DNA of 64,000 bases from Prevotella sp. (lineage in GTDB: Bacteria; Bacteroidota; Bacteroidia; Bacteroidales; Bacteroidaceae): positions 124,001 through 188,000 of the forward strand of contig SUYH01000006.1 of the NCBI GenBank assembly GCA_015060535.1, in the 5' to 3' direction. The translations under genes and the position numbers were made by a program. Shown piece by piece: positions 38,872-49,138 of the stretch (its first letter is position 1; every line of letters begins with the position of its first letter). The notes beneath the pieces are model-generated. The model made no database searches, was not told the DNA's origin, and worked only from the letters and a program-made list of their open reading frames with translations.

Positions 38872-40827
38872 TTATTCGAATACCAAATGACTGCTATCGA
38901 CTGTGAAACGGAAGTAGAAGTCGTCAGGATCGATGGTGTTGATACCGATATAATCCTGTGTATAGGTCTTACCATCGGTACCCAATATCGTAGCCTTGAC
39001 ATCTGCTGTGCCATCACCATTATTAGCAATCTTGACAGACACCTTTGCGCCATTCATCGCTGACAGCCATGTAGCCCAGTCGCCACCGTTATCGCAGGTA
39101 GCTGTGCAGGCACCATAGCCAGCGCCCCAACCATAGTTGTCAGCACGAACCACTGCATATTCGGTATTATCGGCCTTACAGAGTACAGCTACGAAGTTGT
39201 TCCAGTTGGCTACACCACTGGTATAGTTGGTGAAGTTGACAGTACATACTTGATGAGCAACGACCTGGATATTGGCAGAGTGGGCTCCCCACCAGCCGGT
39301 AGAGCAGTCGGCAGCACCTAACTCTTTGTCGAACACCAGGTGGCAGCCATCCACCGTGAAGCGGAAGTAGAAGTCGTCAGGATCGGCAATTTTGATGCCC
39401 TTATACTCCTGAACATAGGTATTGCCATCGTTGCCCACCATGACAGCCTTGACATCGCCAGAGCCGTCGCCATTGTTGGTCACGTAAGTAGTCACCTTAG
39501 CACCATTCATGGCAGCAAGCCAAGCTGCCCATCCTTCATCGTCGGCAAAACCGCCAATGGGCGTGCAACCTGCATATCCGTCGCCCCAGCCGAAGTTGTC
39601 GGCACGTACAACGGCATACTCCGAATTGTCGGCCTTACAGAGCACAATGACAAAGTTGTTCCAGTTGGCTCCACCACTGGTGAAGTTGGTGAACGTCGTC
39701 ACCTTGGTCTCCTTAGGCTCAATCTTGATGTTCTCGGTATGAGCACCCCACCAGCCTGTTGAGTTGTCCTCAGCACCCAGTACCAGCGGTGTCGGAACGA
39801 CAACGGTTTGTGTGAAGGCAGACAGCTGATTGACTACGCTGAAGGTCTTGGTAGCCAAGATAGGCTTGTCGGCATTTAGACCCTTGAAGGTCTTGTTGTA
39901 GATGACAACCAGCGTCTTCTGTCCCAGCTCATCATAGTTAGGAATAGCCTCAAACTGCAGTTCCTCGGCCTTCACATCCTTAGTAACACCCTGTTCGAAG
40001 GTCACCACAGCAGTCACGTTAGCCATCGCCTCTTCCAGAGTTGTACCCACAAGAACCTCCGTGGGTACACCCGACAGTTCCATCGACAACGGCTGCTTAT
40101 CCTCAGCAGACGTGCATCCTCCAATAGGTTCGATATTGGTAGAAATGAAGCTGACCAGCGAGCCCTCTATACCAATGCGGCATGCGATAGGTACATCGGC
40201 ACCCGTAGACGGGAATGCCGTTGTCTGCGTGTAGGTTTTCGTCAGCGTTCCGTTGGTAAACTTGATAAACATTCCGCCCTCTGCACGGTCTACCGTAATG
40301 GTGACCGTACCGTTCATCTTCTGCACACTGGCGTCCACGGAATCGTCACCCGACGAGTTACTGAAGTTGCCACTCACCAGGCTCCTGTCTATTTCTGTTC
40401 CTACGGTATTCCACTCAGAGTTTTTGGAGGGGTCGTTGTCGTAGCGGATAACGCCAAACTCATCACCCAGTTCGCCCGTTTCAGCATTATATGCATTCAG
40501 CACGAGATAGAAGTTCTTGTAATACAAGTTGTCGGGATTGACCGTCAACTTAAACTGAGCCTGCCATTTAGCACCAGCAGGTACAACATAGGTCTTACCC
40601 AACGTCCAGAATCCAGATGACAGGTCTTCCTTGCCGATGTTGTACACATCCTCCATCTGGCCCACCAGTTCCTCCTCTTCTTCGGGTTCTTCCTCTTCGC
40701 CTCCCATTTCCGAGAGCCAGTCGGGAGCATTTATCTTGTATAGATCAGCACCTTCACAACTTGCCAACGTCATGATGCCAAGTGTTGCAACGAAAAGAGC
40801 TGAAACAAATTTATTGAGATATTTCAT
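38872..40827 (-). CDS. Surface glycan-binding lipoprotein with two tandem homologous C-terminal domains
   Basis: Lipobox 'LASCEGADLYK'; repeated 'LGAEDNSTGWWGAHTENIKIE...DPDDFYFRFTVDGCHLVF' / 'LGAADCSTGWWGAHSANIQVV...DPDDFYFRFTVDSSHLVF'. Confidence 0.8.
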   Translation of the reverse strand: MKYLNKFVSALFVATLGIMTLASCEGADLYKINAPDWLSEMGGEEEEPEEEEELVGQMEDVYNIGKEDLSSGFWTLGKTYVVPAGAKWQAQFKLTVNPDNLYYKNFYLVLNAYNAETGELGDEFGVIRYDNDPSKNSEWNTVGTEIDRSLVSGNFSNSSGDDSVDASVQKMNGTVTITVDRAEGGMFIKFTNGTLTKTYTQTTAFPSTGADVPIACRIGIEGSLVSFISTNIEPIGGCTSAEDKQPLSMELSGVPTEVLVGTTLEEAMANVTAVVTFEQGVTKDVKAEELQFEAIPNYDELGQKTLVVIYNKTFKGLNADKPILATKTFSVVNQLSAFTQTVVVPTPLVLGAEDNSTGWWGAHTENIKIEPKETKVTTFTNFTSGGANWNNFVIVLCKADNSEYAVVRADNFGWGDGYAGCTPIGGFADDEGWAAWLAAMNGAKVTTYVTNNGDGSGDVKAVMVGNDGNTYVQEYKGIKIADPDDFYFRFTVDGCHLVFDKELGAADCSTGWWGAHSANIQVVAHQVCTVNFTNYTSGVANWNNFVAVLCKADNTEYAVVRADNYGWGAGYGACTATCDNGGDWATWLSAMNGAKVSVKIANNGDGTADVKATILGTDGKTYTQDYIGINTIDPDDFYFRFTVDSSHLVFE

Positions 40828-40854
40828 AATCTATGTCTTTTAAAAGGTTTCTTG

Positions 40855-42630
40855 TTATTTGCTCAAGTCAACTACCGGATGTACAGTCCACCCATTCTTT
40901 GTAAAGTATGCAGAGTTATCCGAATTGAGGTTAGCGGAATTACCCATAAGGCTTGAGTTGATATTCATATAGTTCTGATAAATGGGGAAATACTCATGGC
41001 CCTTCTCATATTTGTCGAAAGTGCTTGCTACACCAGCAGCGCCATAGGTAATCTCCTCTTTGATATCAGCACCAAGCTTATATGCTCCGTGCTCCTTCAA
41101 CTGCTGTAGACGGTCGTCGTTGTAGAAGAATCCCCAGCGGATGAGGTCGTAGCAGCGACCAGCCTCGCAACCGAACTCCTTGGGACGCTCAACATTGGCA
41201 ATCTGCTCGAAGAGCTTGTCTGCTGTATTGAAGTCAGAAGCTTGCAGGTCGTTCAGGTTAGCACGACGACGCACCTGATTGATCCACTCAATGGCTTGAG
41301 CTGTAGGACCATTCACTTCGTTTTCGCACTCTGCTGCACGAAGCAACACATCAGCATAGCGCATGATACGAAGATTGATACCGCACTTCAGACCTGTCAC
41401 AACAGAAGAGTAAAGTCCTGTACGGAAATTGGTATACTTAGCCACAGGCAGGCCCTTGTTTGTAGCACTGACAACAACAGAGCCATCATCGGTCATCTTT
41501 TCTGTATAGCACATATTACCCAGTCCGTCCGAATAATTGTTCCAGTCATCCTCATACGTACCGATAGTCCAATAGAGTCGGGGGTCAAGCTTTCCGTCCT
41601 TGGTCTTCTCACCATTCTTGAAGAGGAAATAGAGCCATGGTGCTGCCGCCAGGTCCTGCCAGCTTCCTACGTGAGCCGGAGCGAAGTTGGCCTCTAAGGC
41701 ATGTCCCTGCGAAGCATTCTTACTAATGTTTACAGGTGTCCACTCATCATCAGAGCCCTGTGAACCATAGTCTAAGAACTGCACTTCATACAGACTCTCT
41801 GCATTGTTCTCATAAGCACTGCCTTCACGGAAGTTATCACCATAGTTCTTCATCAGTTCGTACTTACCATAAGTACCTGCAATAATCTCCTTCAAGACAG
41901 CGAGAGCTTCGCCATACTTATGGCGCTGCATCAGTGTACGAGCGTAGAAACCCGCAGCCGCACCACTGGTAGCACGTCCTTTAGCCCACTCTCCACCAGC
42001 ATCTTTAGTTGGCAGCAGTGTCATAGCTTCAGAGAAATCTTTCTCAACTTGATCCAATACCCTATCGTATTGCGCATTAGGATCCGTCTCCCCTTCCTGA
42101 TGATTAGCAGCATACAGACCCTCGAGCGTTGAGTATGAGTTGTAATCCAAAATGAGAGCTGGGTTCTGATAGAAATTCGAAAGGTTATAATATGCCAAAC
42201 CACGAATAAAGAGAGCTTGTCCCTTAATACGTTTCATCTTGTCAGACAAGGCAGTATTGTCTCCGCCACACTTGGTAATCACGAAATTGGTGATATTCGT
42301 CACATAGTACCAGTCACGCCAAATCCAGGCAACTTCACCATTGTCTATAGATACATTTAGGTTGTCGGCCGATATATGGTTCCAAGATTGAGCCACGTTC
42401 CAAACCTCATCACCTCGGCAACACTCCAATGTGTATCCTACACGAGCATAGGTTCCTTCCATACGAGTATGATGATAGCAGGCTATAACAGCATCCTCCA
42501 GATCATCTGCGGTGTTGCCGAAAGTACTTGTAGTCGGATCGTTGGGGTTGGTCAGTTCCAACTTGTCGCTGCATGATGTCAGCGTACCGATGCCCAACAT
42601 CAGGGCAAGTGATAATTTATATAGTTTCAT
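40855..42630 (-). CDS. SusD/RagB-family lipoprotein
   Basis: 'LTSCSDKLELTNPNDPTTSTF', 'GQALFIRGLAYYNLSNFYQNPALI', 591 aa, next to SusC. Confidence 0.94.
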   Translation of the reverse strand: MKLYKLSLALMLGIGTLTSCSDKLELTNPNDPTTSTFGNTADDLEDAVIACYHHTRMEGTYARVGYTLECCRGDEVWNVAQSWNHISADNLNVSIDNGEVAWIWRDWYYVTNITNFVITKCGGDNTALSDKMKRIKGQALFIRGLAYYNLSNFYQNPALILDYNSYSTLEGLYAANHQEGETDPNAQYDRVLDQVEKDFSEAMTLLPTKDAGGEWAKGRATSGAAAGFYARTLMQRHKYGEALAVLKEIIAGTYGKYELMKNYGDNFREGSAYENNAESLYEVQFLDYGSQGSDDEWTPVNISKNASQGHALEANFAPAHVGSWQDLAAAPWLYFLFKNGEKTKDGKLDPRLYWTIGTYEDDWNNYSDGLGNMCYTEKMTDDGSVVVSATNKGLPVAKYTNFRTGLYSSVVTGLKCGINLRIMRYADVLLRAAECENEVNGPTAQAIEWINQVRRRANLNDLQASDFNTADKLFEQIANVERPKEFGCEAGRCYDLIRWGFFYNDDRLQQLKEHGAYKLGADIKEEITYGAAGVASTFDKYEKGHEYFPIYQNYMNINSSLMGNSANLNSDNSAYFTKNGWTVHPVVDLSK

Positions 42631-42652
42631 AATGATTACACCTTAATTTATA

Positions 42653-45600
42653 TTAGAATGAGAATAGAATACCAGCCATGAAGCTACGTGCACTTGGATA
42701 AGAACACCAGTTGAAGCCAGGAGTAAAGGTTCCACCTGCATAGTCTACATTATATCCCTTATATTTAGTGAAGGTATGGAGATTCTGTGCAGAAACATAA
42801 ACACGAGCACCGGAAACAACACCCTTGAACCACTTATCGGGGAAGTTGTAGCCCAACTCGATGTTGGCAATCTTCCAATAGGCTGCGTTTTGAATCATTC
42901 GATCGCTGAAGTAGTCGTTCCATGCTTCACCATTTGCTGTAATATAGGTACGCGGAACATCTGATATATAGGTCAGGCCGTCAGCAGAATACCGGTTAGC
43001 ATCACCGATTGCTACATCCTTATTAGCCCATCCATAGCAAGAGTTCAAACCATCATAAATACCATCAGTAACATGGTAATTCAATGCACCAAAGGTTGAA
43101 ATGCTCAAGTCGAAGTTCTTATACTCCAGATGAGCGCTGATACCGAAGTTCACCTTTGGCAGACCACTGCCCAGTACGACACGGTCATTGGCATCAATAA
43201 TACCATCTTCATTAACATCTTTATACAGACAATCACCTATCTGAGCACCTGTCTGGGTAGCGTGATCGTCCAAGTCTGCTTGTGTACGGGCTATACCTTC
43301 ATAAATCCAACCATAGAACTGTCCTACTTCCTGTCCAACGAAAGTTGCATAATATCCAGTTGGATTGCCACCTGTTATGTATGACTCGTTTCCGAATCCA
43401 AGTTTAGTAACTTTGTTCTTCAAGGTACTCAAGTTGGCACTTACCTGCCACTTCAAGGCGTGGTCGCGGTTACGATAGGTTGCCGAGAACTCGAAGCCAC
43501 TGTTCTCCATCGAGGCAGCATTCATAGTTACACTCTCGTTTCTTACACCGGCATTGGCAGGTACGGGAACGCTATACAGCAGGTCGGTCGACTTGTTCTT
43601 GTACCATTCGGCAGTGAACTCCAAACGGTTGTTCCACATAGCGATGTCGATACCAACGTTAGTCGTCGACTTCTTCTCCCAGGCAAGCTGATTGTTCACA
43701 TAGTCCTCGATAGACGAACCGTAAACTACCGTATTACCGAAGCTATAAGACATATAGCCTGGACGATAGACTGACTGATAGGCATATTCGCCGATGTTCT
43801 CGTTACCAAGCTCACCATAGCTGGCACGAATCTTCATCATGTTGACGATGTTATGGTCGATGGGGAAGAACTTTTCCTTATCGAAACGCCAACCAACAGA
43901 GATTGACGGGAATGTACCCCAGCGGATGTCTTTGGTCAGACGAGAGCTACCGTCGCGACGAATCACGAAAGACAACAGATACTTGCCGTCGTAATCATAG
44001 TTCAAACGTCCGATGAGAGATGTCAGAGCGTGTTTATATTCATACGAAGCTGATTCACGCGTCTCGGCCTTCTGCGGATGGAGATAGTATGGCTCAGTAA
44101 GGTTGATTCCCCATGCATCCAGAAGATGGGTGTTCTCCTCTTCGTAAGTAATACCGCCTAAAAGATTGACATGATGTAATCCAAAATTACCATCCCACGT
44201 TATTGTATTCTCAACCAAGAAGTCTGAGTAAGTGCGTTTGTTCTCTGTCAGACGCTCATTCGACTTGTCAAGATATACACGGTTACTCTGAATCCAAGCA
44301 GCAACCCATGTCTTGTCCTGCGCATTGGTCTTACTGTATGACAGGTTGAGCTTGTAGTTCAGCTTATGGCTCTTCTGCTCCTGACCTATCATCTTCAGCA
44401 GGTCGAAATCGGCAGAACCAGTAGCTACAATACGGTCAACCAGTGTGTTACGAGTCAGCTGGTTATTCACCAACAAGGGGTTAGATGCCGAGATGTCACC
44501 ATGAATGTCATTGTAATAAACACCATATCCATAGGCATCATAGTTATAGTTCTTGGCGGCAGGAACCTTCTCGTCCAAATACCATGTCGTCTCATCGTAA
44601 GCCTTGATAGTAGGCTGCATCAGCAGTGTTCCACGTAGTACATTAGTGACATCACCATACAGGCCCTGTATGTATTCGTTTGCATTTGAAAGTCCCATAC
44701 CGTCCTGATTGGAGTGCGAATAAACCAGGCTGGTGTGGAACTGGATAAACTTGGTCTCCATCATGTTATTCACACGAGCCGTGAAGCGGTTGTAGTTAGG
44801 ACCAGCACCCTCCAGCGTTCCTTTCTGCTGGAAGTAGTCTAGACCTATATTATAAGTATTGTGTGCACCACCACCGCTCAAGTTGATATTGTGATTCTGG
44901 CGAGTACCTGTCTTAAACACCTCTTTGAACCAGTCTGTATCGGTATTGTCCATAAACTGGTAGCGGCCTGTCTCTGCATTCAAGCTATAGCCACCAGGAA
45001 GTGGAGTGTTTGAATTGGCGGCAGCATGGCCGAGATAGTTGCTATATTGGTCGGCATTCATCAAATCGTAAGTGCTGCTGGGAATCCAGTCTATTCCAAA
45101 GTATCCCTTATAGTCTACTTTCAAAGGCTGATCCTTCTTACCGCCTTTAGTCGTGATAATGACCACACCATTGGCGGCACGAGAACCATAGATAGCACCT
45201 GCCGATGCATCCTTCAGCACTTGGATGGTCTCAATGTCGTTGGGCGAGAAATCGCGGATGGTGGTACCCATAGGTACACCGTCGATAACGTACAGCGGAG
45301 CCGTGCTGCCGAACGAGCCGATACCACGGATACGTACAGAAGGGTCGGCACCAGGCTGACCGTCTGATGTAATCTGCACACCAGCCACCTTACCTTCAAG
45401 CATGGTCGAGATGTTTGAATTGGACACGCGCTTCAGCTCTTCAGCATTTACAATAGAGACTGCGCCCGTCAGGTCGGCCTTCTTCTGCGTACCGTAACCC
45501 ACAACGACTACCTGATCGAGCATCTGGGAGTCTGGCTCCATCTGAATCTGGTCGATGACAGCACGTCCACGTACGGCAATCTCCCTGTCCTTGTAACCCA

Positions 45601-45859
45601 CATAGCTCACTACGAGCGTAGCATTAGAAGCAGCGTCAATTTGGAAATTACCGTCGAAATCGGTAACAATACCAGTCTGAGCTCCTTTCACCCTCACAGT
45701 GGCACCAATCAGGGGTTCACCCTGCTGGTCGACAACCTGACCCTTCACCTTAACGGTTTGCTGGGTCACTGATGCCATCGCACGTCCTGGACACAAAATA
45801 GTTGCGCCTCCCAACATGCTTAGCGACAGCATCGTAGAGAATAACAGTTCTTTTCTCAT
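42653..45859 (-). CDS. SusC/RagA-family TonB-linked outer membrane protein
   Basis: 'VKGQVVDQQGEPLIGATVRVKGAQTGIVTDFDGNFQI', 'VVVVGYGTQKKADLTGAVSIV', C-terminal 'AGILFSF'; start at 45859 preferred. Confidence 0.95.
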   Translation of the reverse strand: MRKELLFSTMLSLSMLGGATILCPGRAMASVTQQTVKVKGQVVDQQGEPLIGATVRVKGAQTGIVTDFDGNFQIDAASNATLVVSYVGYKDREIAVRGRAVIDQIQMEPDSQMLDQVVVVGYGTQKKADLTGAVSIVNAEELKRVSNSNISTMLEGKVAGVQITSDGQPGADPSVRIRGIGSFGSTAPLYVIDGVPMGTTIRDFSPNDIETIQVLKDASAGAIYGSRAANGVVIITTKGGKKDQPLKVDYKGYFGIDWIPSSTYDLMNADQYSNYLGHAAANSNTPLPGGYSLNAETGRYQFMDNTDTDWFKEVFKTGTRQNHNINLSGGGAHNTYNIGLDYFQQKGTLEGAGPNYNRFTARVNNMMETKFIQFHTSLVYSHSNQDGMGLSNANEYIQGLYGDVTNVLRGTLLMQPTIKAYDETTWYLDEKVPAAKNYNYDAYGYGVYYNDIHGDISASNPLLVNNQLTRNTLVDRIVATGSADFDLLKMIGQEQKSHKLNYKLNLSYSKTNAQDKTWVAAWIQSNRVYLDKSNERLTENKRTYSDFLVENTITWDGNFGLHHVNLLGGITYEEENTHLLDAWGINLTEPYYLHPQKAETRESASYEYKHALTSLIGRLNYDYDGKYLLSFVIRRDGSSRLTKDIRWGTFPSISVGWRFDKEKFFPIDHNIVNMMKIRASYGELGNENIGEYAYQSVYRPGYMSYSFGNTVVYGSSIEDYVNNQLAWEKKSTTNVGIDIAMWNNRLEFTAEWYKNKSTDLLYSVPVPANAGVRNESVTMNAASMENSGFEFSATYRNRDHALKWQVSANLSTLKNKVTKLGFGNESYITGGNPTGYYATFVGQEVGQFYGWIYEGIARTQADLDDHATQTGAQIGDCLYKDVNEDGIIDANDRVVLGSGLPKVNFGISAHLEYKNFDLSISTFGALNYHVTDGIYDGLNSCYGWANKDVAIGDANRYSADGLTYISDVPRTYITANGEAWNDYFSDRMIQNAAYWKIANIELGYNFPDKWFKGVVSGARVYVSAQNLHTFTKYKGYNVDYAGGTFTPGFNWCSYPSARSFMAGILFSF

Positions 45860-45942
45860 TGTTAGTGTTTTAGTTATAATAAAAAAATGTGATAATGTCA
45901 TCAGGTTTCGTTGGCAAAAGTATGGAAAAGTTGTTTTTTGGT

Positions 45943-45974
45943 GGTGGACAAATCAATAAATTAGGTGGACAAAA
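45943..45974. promoter_or_regulatory. Direct repeat GGTGGACAAA x2, 21-bp spacing (candidate regulator-binding site)
   Basis: GGTGGACAAA beginning at 45943 and 45964, just upstream of minus-strand -7 box TACTTTTG (45922-45915). Confidence 0.6.
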
Positions 45975-46020
45975 TGCAATTTCAGCATCTTGTCTAACGA
46001 TTTTTTATTGATTATACCTA

Positions 46021-49005
46021 TTATTTGTCCACTGTCATGTCTTCCTCGACATAAGAGCTGGGACTGCAGCCATATTTGCGTGTGAAGCAACGAGTGAAAT
46101 ATTTCGGGTCGTCAAAACCTACCTTATAGGCTATCTCCGTAATATTCCTCTTGGCCCAATTCTCCAACAACAACTTCCGGGCGATGCTGAGCCGGTAGTT
46201 GCGCATAAACTGACTGGTGCTCTGTCCCGTCTCAGCATTCAGGCGCTTCGACACCAGGCTGCGGCTCATTCCCATAGCAGCAGCAAACTCATTGATTCCG
46301 AAATGACTGTTTGTGTAGTTCTGCTCCATCACTTCTGTGGCACGTTCCATAAACGATTTTACGGTGCGCAGCGCCTCGTTCTTGTCGGCTTCCACCGTGC
46401 GCCGGAAGCTCTTCTGCAAGCGCTCGTGGTTGTCCAGGATGTTCTGGATACGCGACTGCAATTGCTCTGAGTCGTCAGCCTCATCCAGCACGCGCCGAAT
46501 GGGTTGCAGTAGCTTCTCAGCCTCCTGCTGCCTCAACTTGTCAATTCTCTGGCGGTAGAGCCAAATGCCAACCCCCGTCATCAACAGGACCACCAACAGC
46601 AAGAACCACCAGCTCTTCCAAAAGTAGGGTGTCACCTCCACCCGTATGCTAATCATGCTGCCAACGGCTTCCACGCCGTCGCTATACTCTACCTCAAAAG
46701 TATAGATGCCAGGCTTCAGACTGGTATAGTGGACAGTGTTCCTATCAGGCTTCAGTGATGTCCACTCGTCGTCGTAGCCTCGTAAACGATAGCGATAAAG
46801 CCCTTGTGACTCTCCACCATATGTCAGCTTCGAGAAACTGATATCAACCGACTTGTTGGACTCATGCAGTCTGATTCGGGATGCTTGAGAAATGTCAGCA
46901 TCAAGAACGTCACTGTTTGCTGCTGTGACTTCTTGATTATCCACCATCAAACGGGTAAAAGAAAGATGTTGAGGATAACGGGCTTCCGCGCTCTCACCCC
47001 TAATCTCTGTTAGACCATCCAAACTGCCCAGATAGATAACACCATCGGAACCTTTCACTGTGGAATTCCAATAAAAACGCTGACAGGGGAGACCGTCGTT
47101 CTCAGTATAATTAAGAAAGGTACGCGCACGAGGATTATACACCGACAAACCATTGTCTGTGGTAATCCATAGTCGGCCCTGTTCGTCCTCCACAATTCCC
47201 TTTACGGCATTATTAGCCAAACCATCTTCCGTTGTCAGAACCTCAAAACGCCACCCGCCGTCATCCGTAATAATTCTTTTATATAAACCATAGCCGTTTG
47301 ACCCTAACCACATGGTGCCATCACTTGCCTCACAAAAACAGCATATTTTATCAATGACCGGTGACTCCGGCTGGTTGAGTTTATGGCGCAGGTGTAGATA
47401 TTTGAAATTTTTGCTTTTCAAGTCGACAACACAGACCCCCGACAGACACCCCATCCACAATTTCCCCTGACGGTCAATATGACTGCCTATACATCCACGG
47501 AAGACACGATTGCCCTTAAACGGATCCTTCAACGTGCCGGACTGAAGGTCGTAATAGAAAATGCCATCGTTACTCCCTATCCACATCGCATCGTGATACT
47601 TATCGTAAGCTAGCGCACCGATATAATCAGTGAGTGGCACCATGGCATCAGGCATTGATACATGATATACTTTGTCATGAGCAGCCTGCGAGATATAATT
47701 GATACCTGCGCCCCATGTTCCTATCCATAGTCTGCCATGCCCATCAGGCTCCAATACCGACACCGTATTATGTTTCAAACCCAGTTCATACATTGACCAA
47801 TGCATAAATTCCCCACTTCCCATTTCCTTTCTGTTCAGACCGCCTTCTACAGTTCCGGCCCAAAGAGTACCATCTGATTCAGCATACATGGCATTAACAG
47901 GCCCTGGCGACAGCGACTGGACGTTGCCTATAGCATGGGTATAATGGCGGAGCATCAACGGCTTGGGCGACAATTTGACAATACCAGCCGTTTCTGTACC
48001 TACCCAAAGCTGACCATCACGGACAAACAGGCAGTGAACGAAATCACTCGGCATAGGTACACCGCTAGTAGATGTATTCCAATGTTCAAAGGTGCCGTGT
48101 TGCTCGTCGAACACATTGATGCCGCATAACGTACCGACCAACAGCCGTCCCTCGGGGGAAACGACCAAAGAAGTAGCATGATCATGCGACAAGCTATGCT
48201 TATCCCCCGTATGGCGGTATGCGGTCAAGGTTCCTCGACTCTGGTCGTAAGCATAGAGCCCCTGATTTGTGGCAATCCAAACCACATTGCCTCGTTTCAA
48301 CAAATCTGTAATATACAAGCCACGCAACTGTTGAATCACCGAAGCTGCATTCTTCTGCACCAACTGATCGCCGACCTCAACAAGCCGATTGAGACCGTCC
48401 TCAGTATTGATCCACACCGTACCATTGTGCTCAATGTCGGAAAGAGTGATGTCAGGGGTATTGCCTTGATATTGACAACGGCTAATATGACTCACACGAC
48501 CTCTCTCATCGAAAGAATAGCGAAACACACTATCACGCGTCACCTGCCAAATACTGCCTTTCGAGTCGCAATAAACCTTTACAGACTGCTGATGGAGCCT
48601 GTTACCGATATGACTTTCCCCAAAGGATGGTGTTACACAATTCATCTTGTGCAAGTCAACCACCACCGTACCTTCGTCGAAGGCAACCCACAATCGCTGA
48701 TGACCATCCTCAGCAAAACCCTTGCACGAATTGCTGGCCATTAACCCACGCGTCTCCAGATGCATGAATAAATAGCCATCATACCTAACAGCTCCGCCAC
48801 CGTATGTCGACACCCATATAAAGCCTTGACTATCAGCAAAAAGCTGATTGACATGATTATGAGGGAGTCCTGCAGCAAGGTCAAGACAAGTCACATTGTA
48901 CTTGTCGGTCAACACATTTTGTGCTACCGAAAAGCCTGCCAAGAAGGTCAGCATCAGGAACAACAAAAGGGAATGCTTGCTCATCGTTTTGCATTTATGC
49001 AGCAA
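46021..49005 (-). CDS. Propeller-type periplasmic sensor + TM + AraC-type HTH regulator (HTCS-like without kinase/receiver)
   Basis: Many two-component-propeller repeats, Y_Y_Y-like 'YRYRLRGYDDEWTSLKPDRNTVHYTSLKPGIYTFEV', TM 'WWFLLLVVLLMTGVGIWLY', then AraC HTH 'ITEIAYKVGFDDPKYFTRCFTRKYGCSPSSY'. Confidence 0.9.
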   Translation of the reverse strand: MLHKCKTMSKHSLLLFLMLTFLAGFSVAQNVLTDKYNVTCLDLAAGLPHNHVNQLFADSQGFIWVSTYGGGAVRYDGYLFMHLETRGLMASNSCKGFAEDGHQRLWVAFDEGTVVVDLHKMNCVTPSFGESHIGNRLHQQSVKVYCDSKGSIWQVTRDSVFRYSFDERGRVSHISRCQYQGNTPDITLSDIEHNGTVWINTEDGLNRLVEVGDQLVQKNAASVIQQLRGLYITDLLKRGNVVWIATNQGLYAYDQSRGTLTAYRHTGDKHSLSHDHATSLVVSPEGRLLVGTLCGINVFDEQHGTFEHWNTSTSGVPMPSDFVHCLFVRDGQLWVGTETAGIVKLSPKPLMLRHYTHAIGNVQSLSPGPVNAMYAESDGTLWAGTVEGGLNRKEMGSGEFMHWSMYELGLKHNTVSVLEPDGHGRLWIGTWGAGINYISQAAHDKVYHVSMPDAMVPLTDYIGALAYDKYHDAMWIGSNDGIFYYDLQSGTLKDPFKGNRVFRGCIGSHIDRQGKLWMGCLSGVCVVDLKSKNFKYLHLRHKLNQPESPVIDKICCFCEASDGTMWLGSNGYGLYKRIITDDGGWRFEVLTTEDGLANNAVKGIVEDEQGRLWITTDNGLSVYNPRARTFLNYTENDGLPCQRFYWNSTVKGSDGVIYLGSLDGLTEIRGESAEARYPQHLSFTRLMVDNQEVTAANSDVLDADISQASRIRLHESNKSVDISFSKLTYGGESQGLYRYRLRGYDDEWTSLKPDRNTVHYTSLKPGIYTFEVEYSDGVEAVGSMISIRVEVTPYFWKSWWFLLLVVLLMTGVGIWLYRQRIDKLRQQEAEKLLQPIRRVLDEADDSEQLQSRIQNILDNHERLQKSFRRTVEADKNEALRTVKSFMERATEVMEQNYTNSHFGINEFAAAMGMSRSLVSKRLNAETGQSTSQFMRNYRLSIARKLLLENWAKRNITEIAYKVGFDDPKYFTRCFTRKYGCSPSSYVEEDMTVDK

Positions 49006-49044
49006 AGGTAGTGGTTTTTAACGAAAATCCCAAATCTTTATGTC

Positions 49045-49082
49045 GATTTAGGGAAATTCCCCCTCTGGTTTAGGGAAAATCC
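49045..49082. repeat. Direct repeat tttaGGGAAAtTCC / tttaGGGAAAaTCC, 22-bp spacing
   Basis: gatttagggaaattcc (49045) and ggtttagggaaaatcc (49067) upstream of the regulator gene. Confidence 0.65.
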
Positions 49083-49115
49083 TTTGTGATGTCATTATTT
49101 TCTTCCTACTTTTGC
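49083..49115 (+). promoter_or_regulatory. Candidate promoter TTTG-N21-TACTTTTG
   Basis: TTTG 49083-49086, TACTTTTG 49108-49115, upstream of ORF at 49139. Confidence 0.6.
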
Positions 49116-49138
49116 ACCGTGAACATATAACAATTACG

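Noticed and set aside
48178-48744. 188-aa plus-strand ORF
   Set aside because: Antisense to the propeller regulator.
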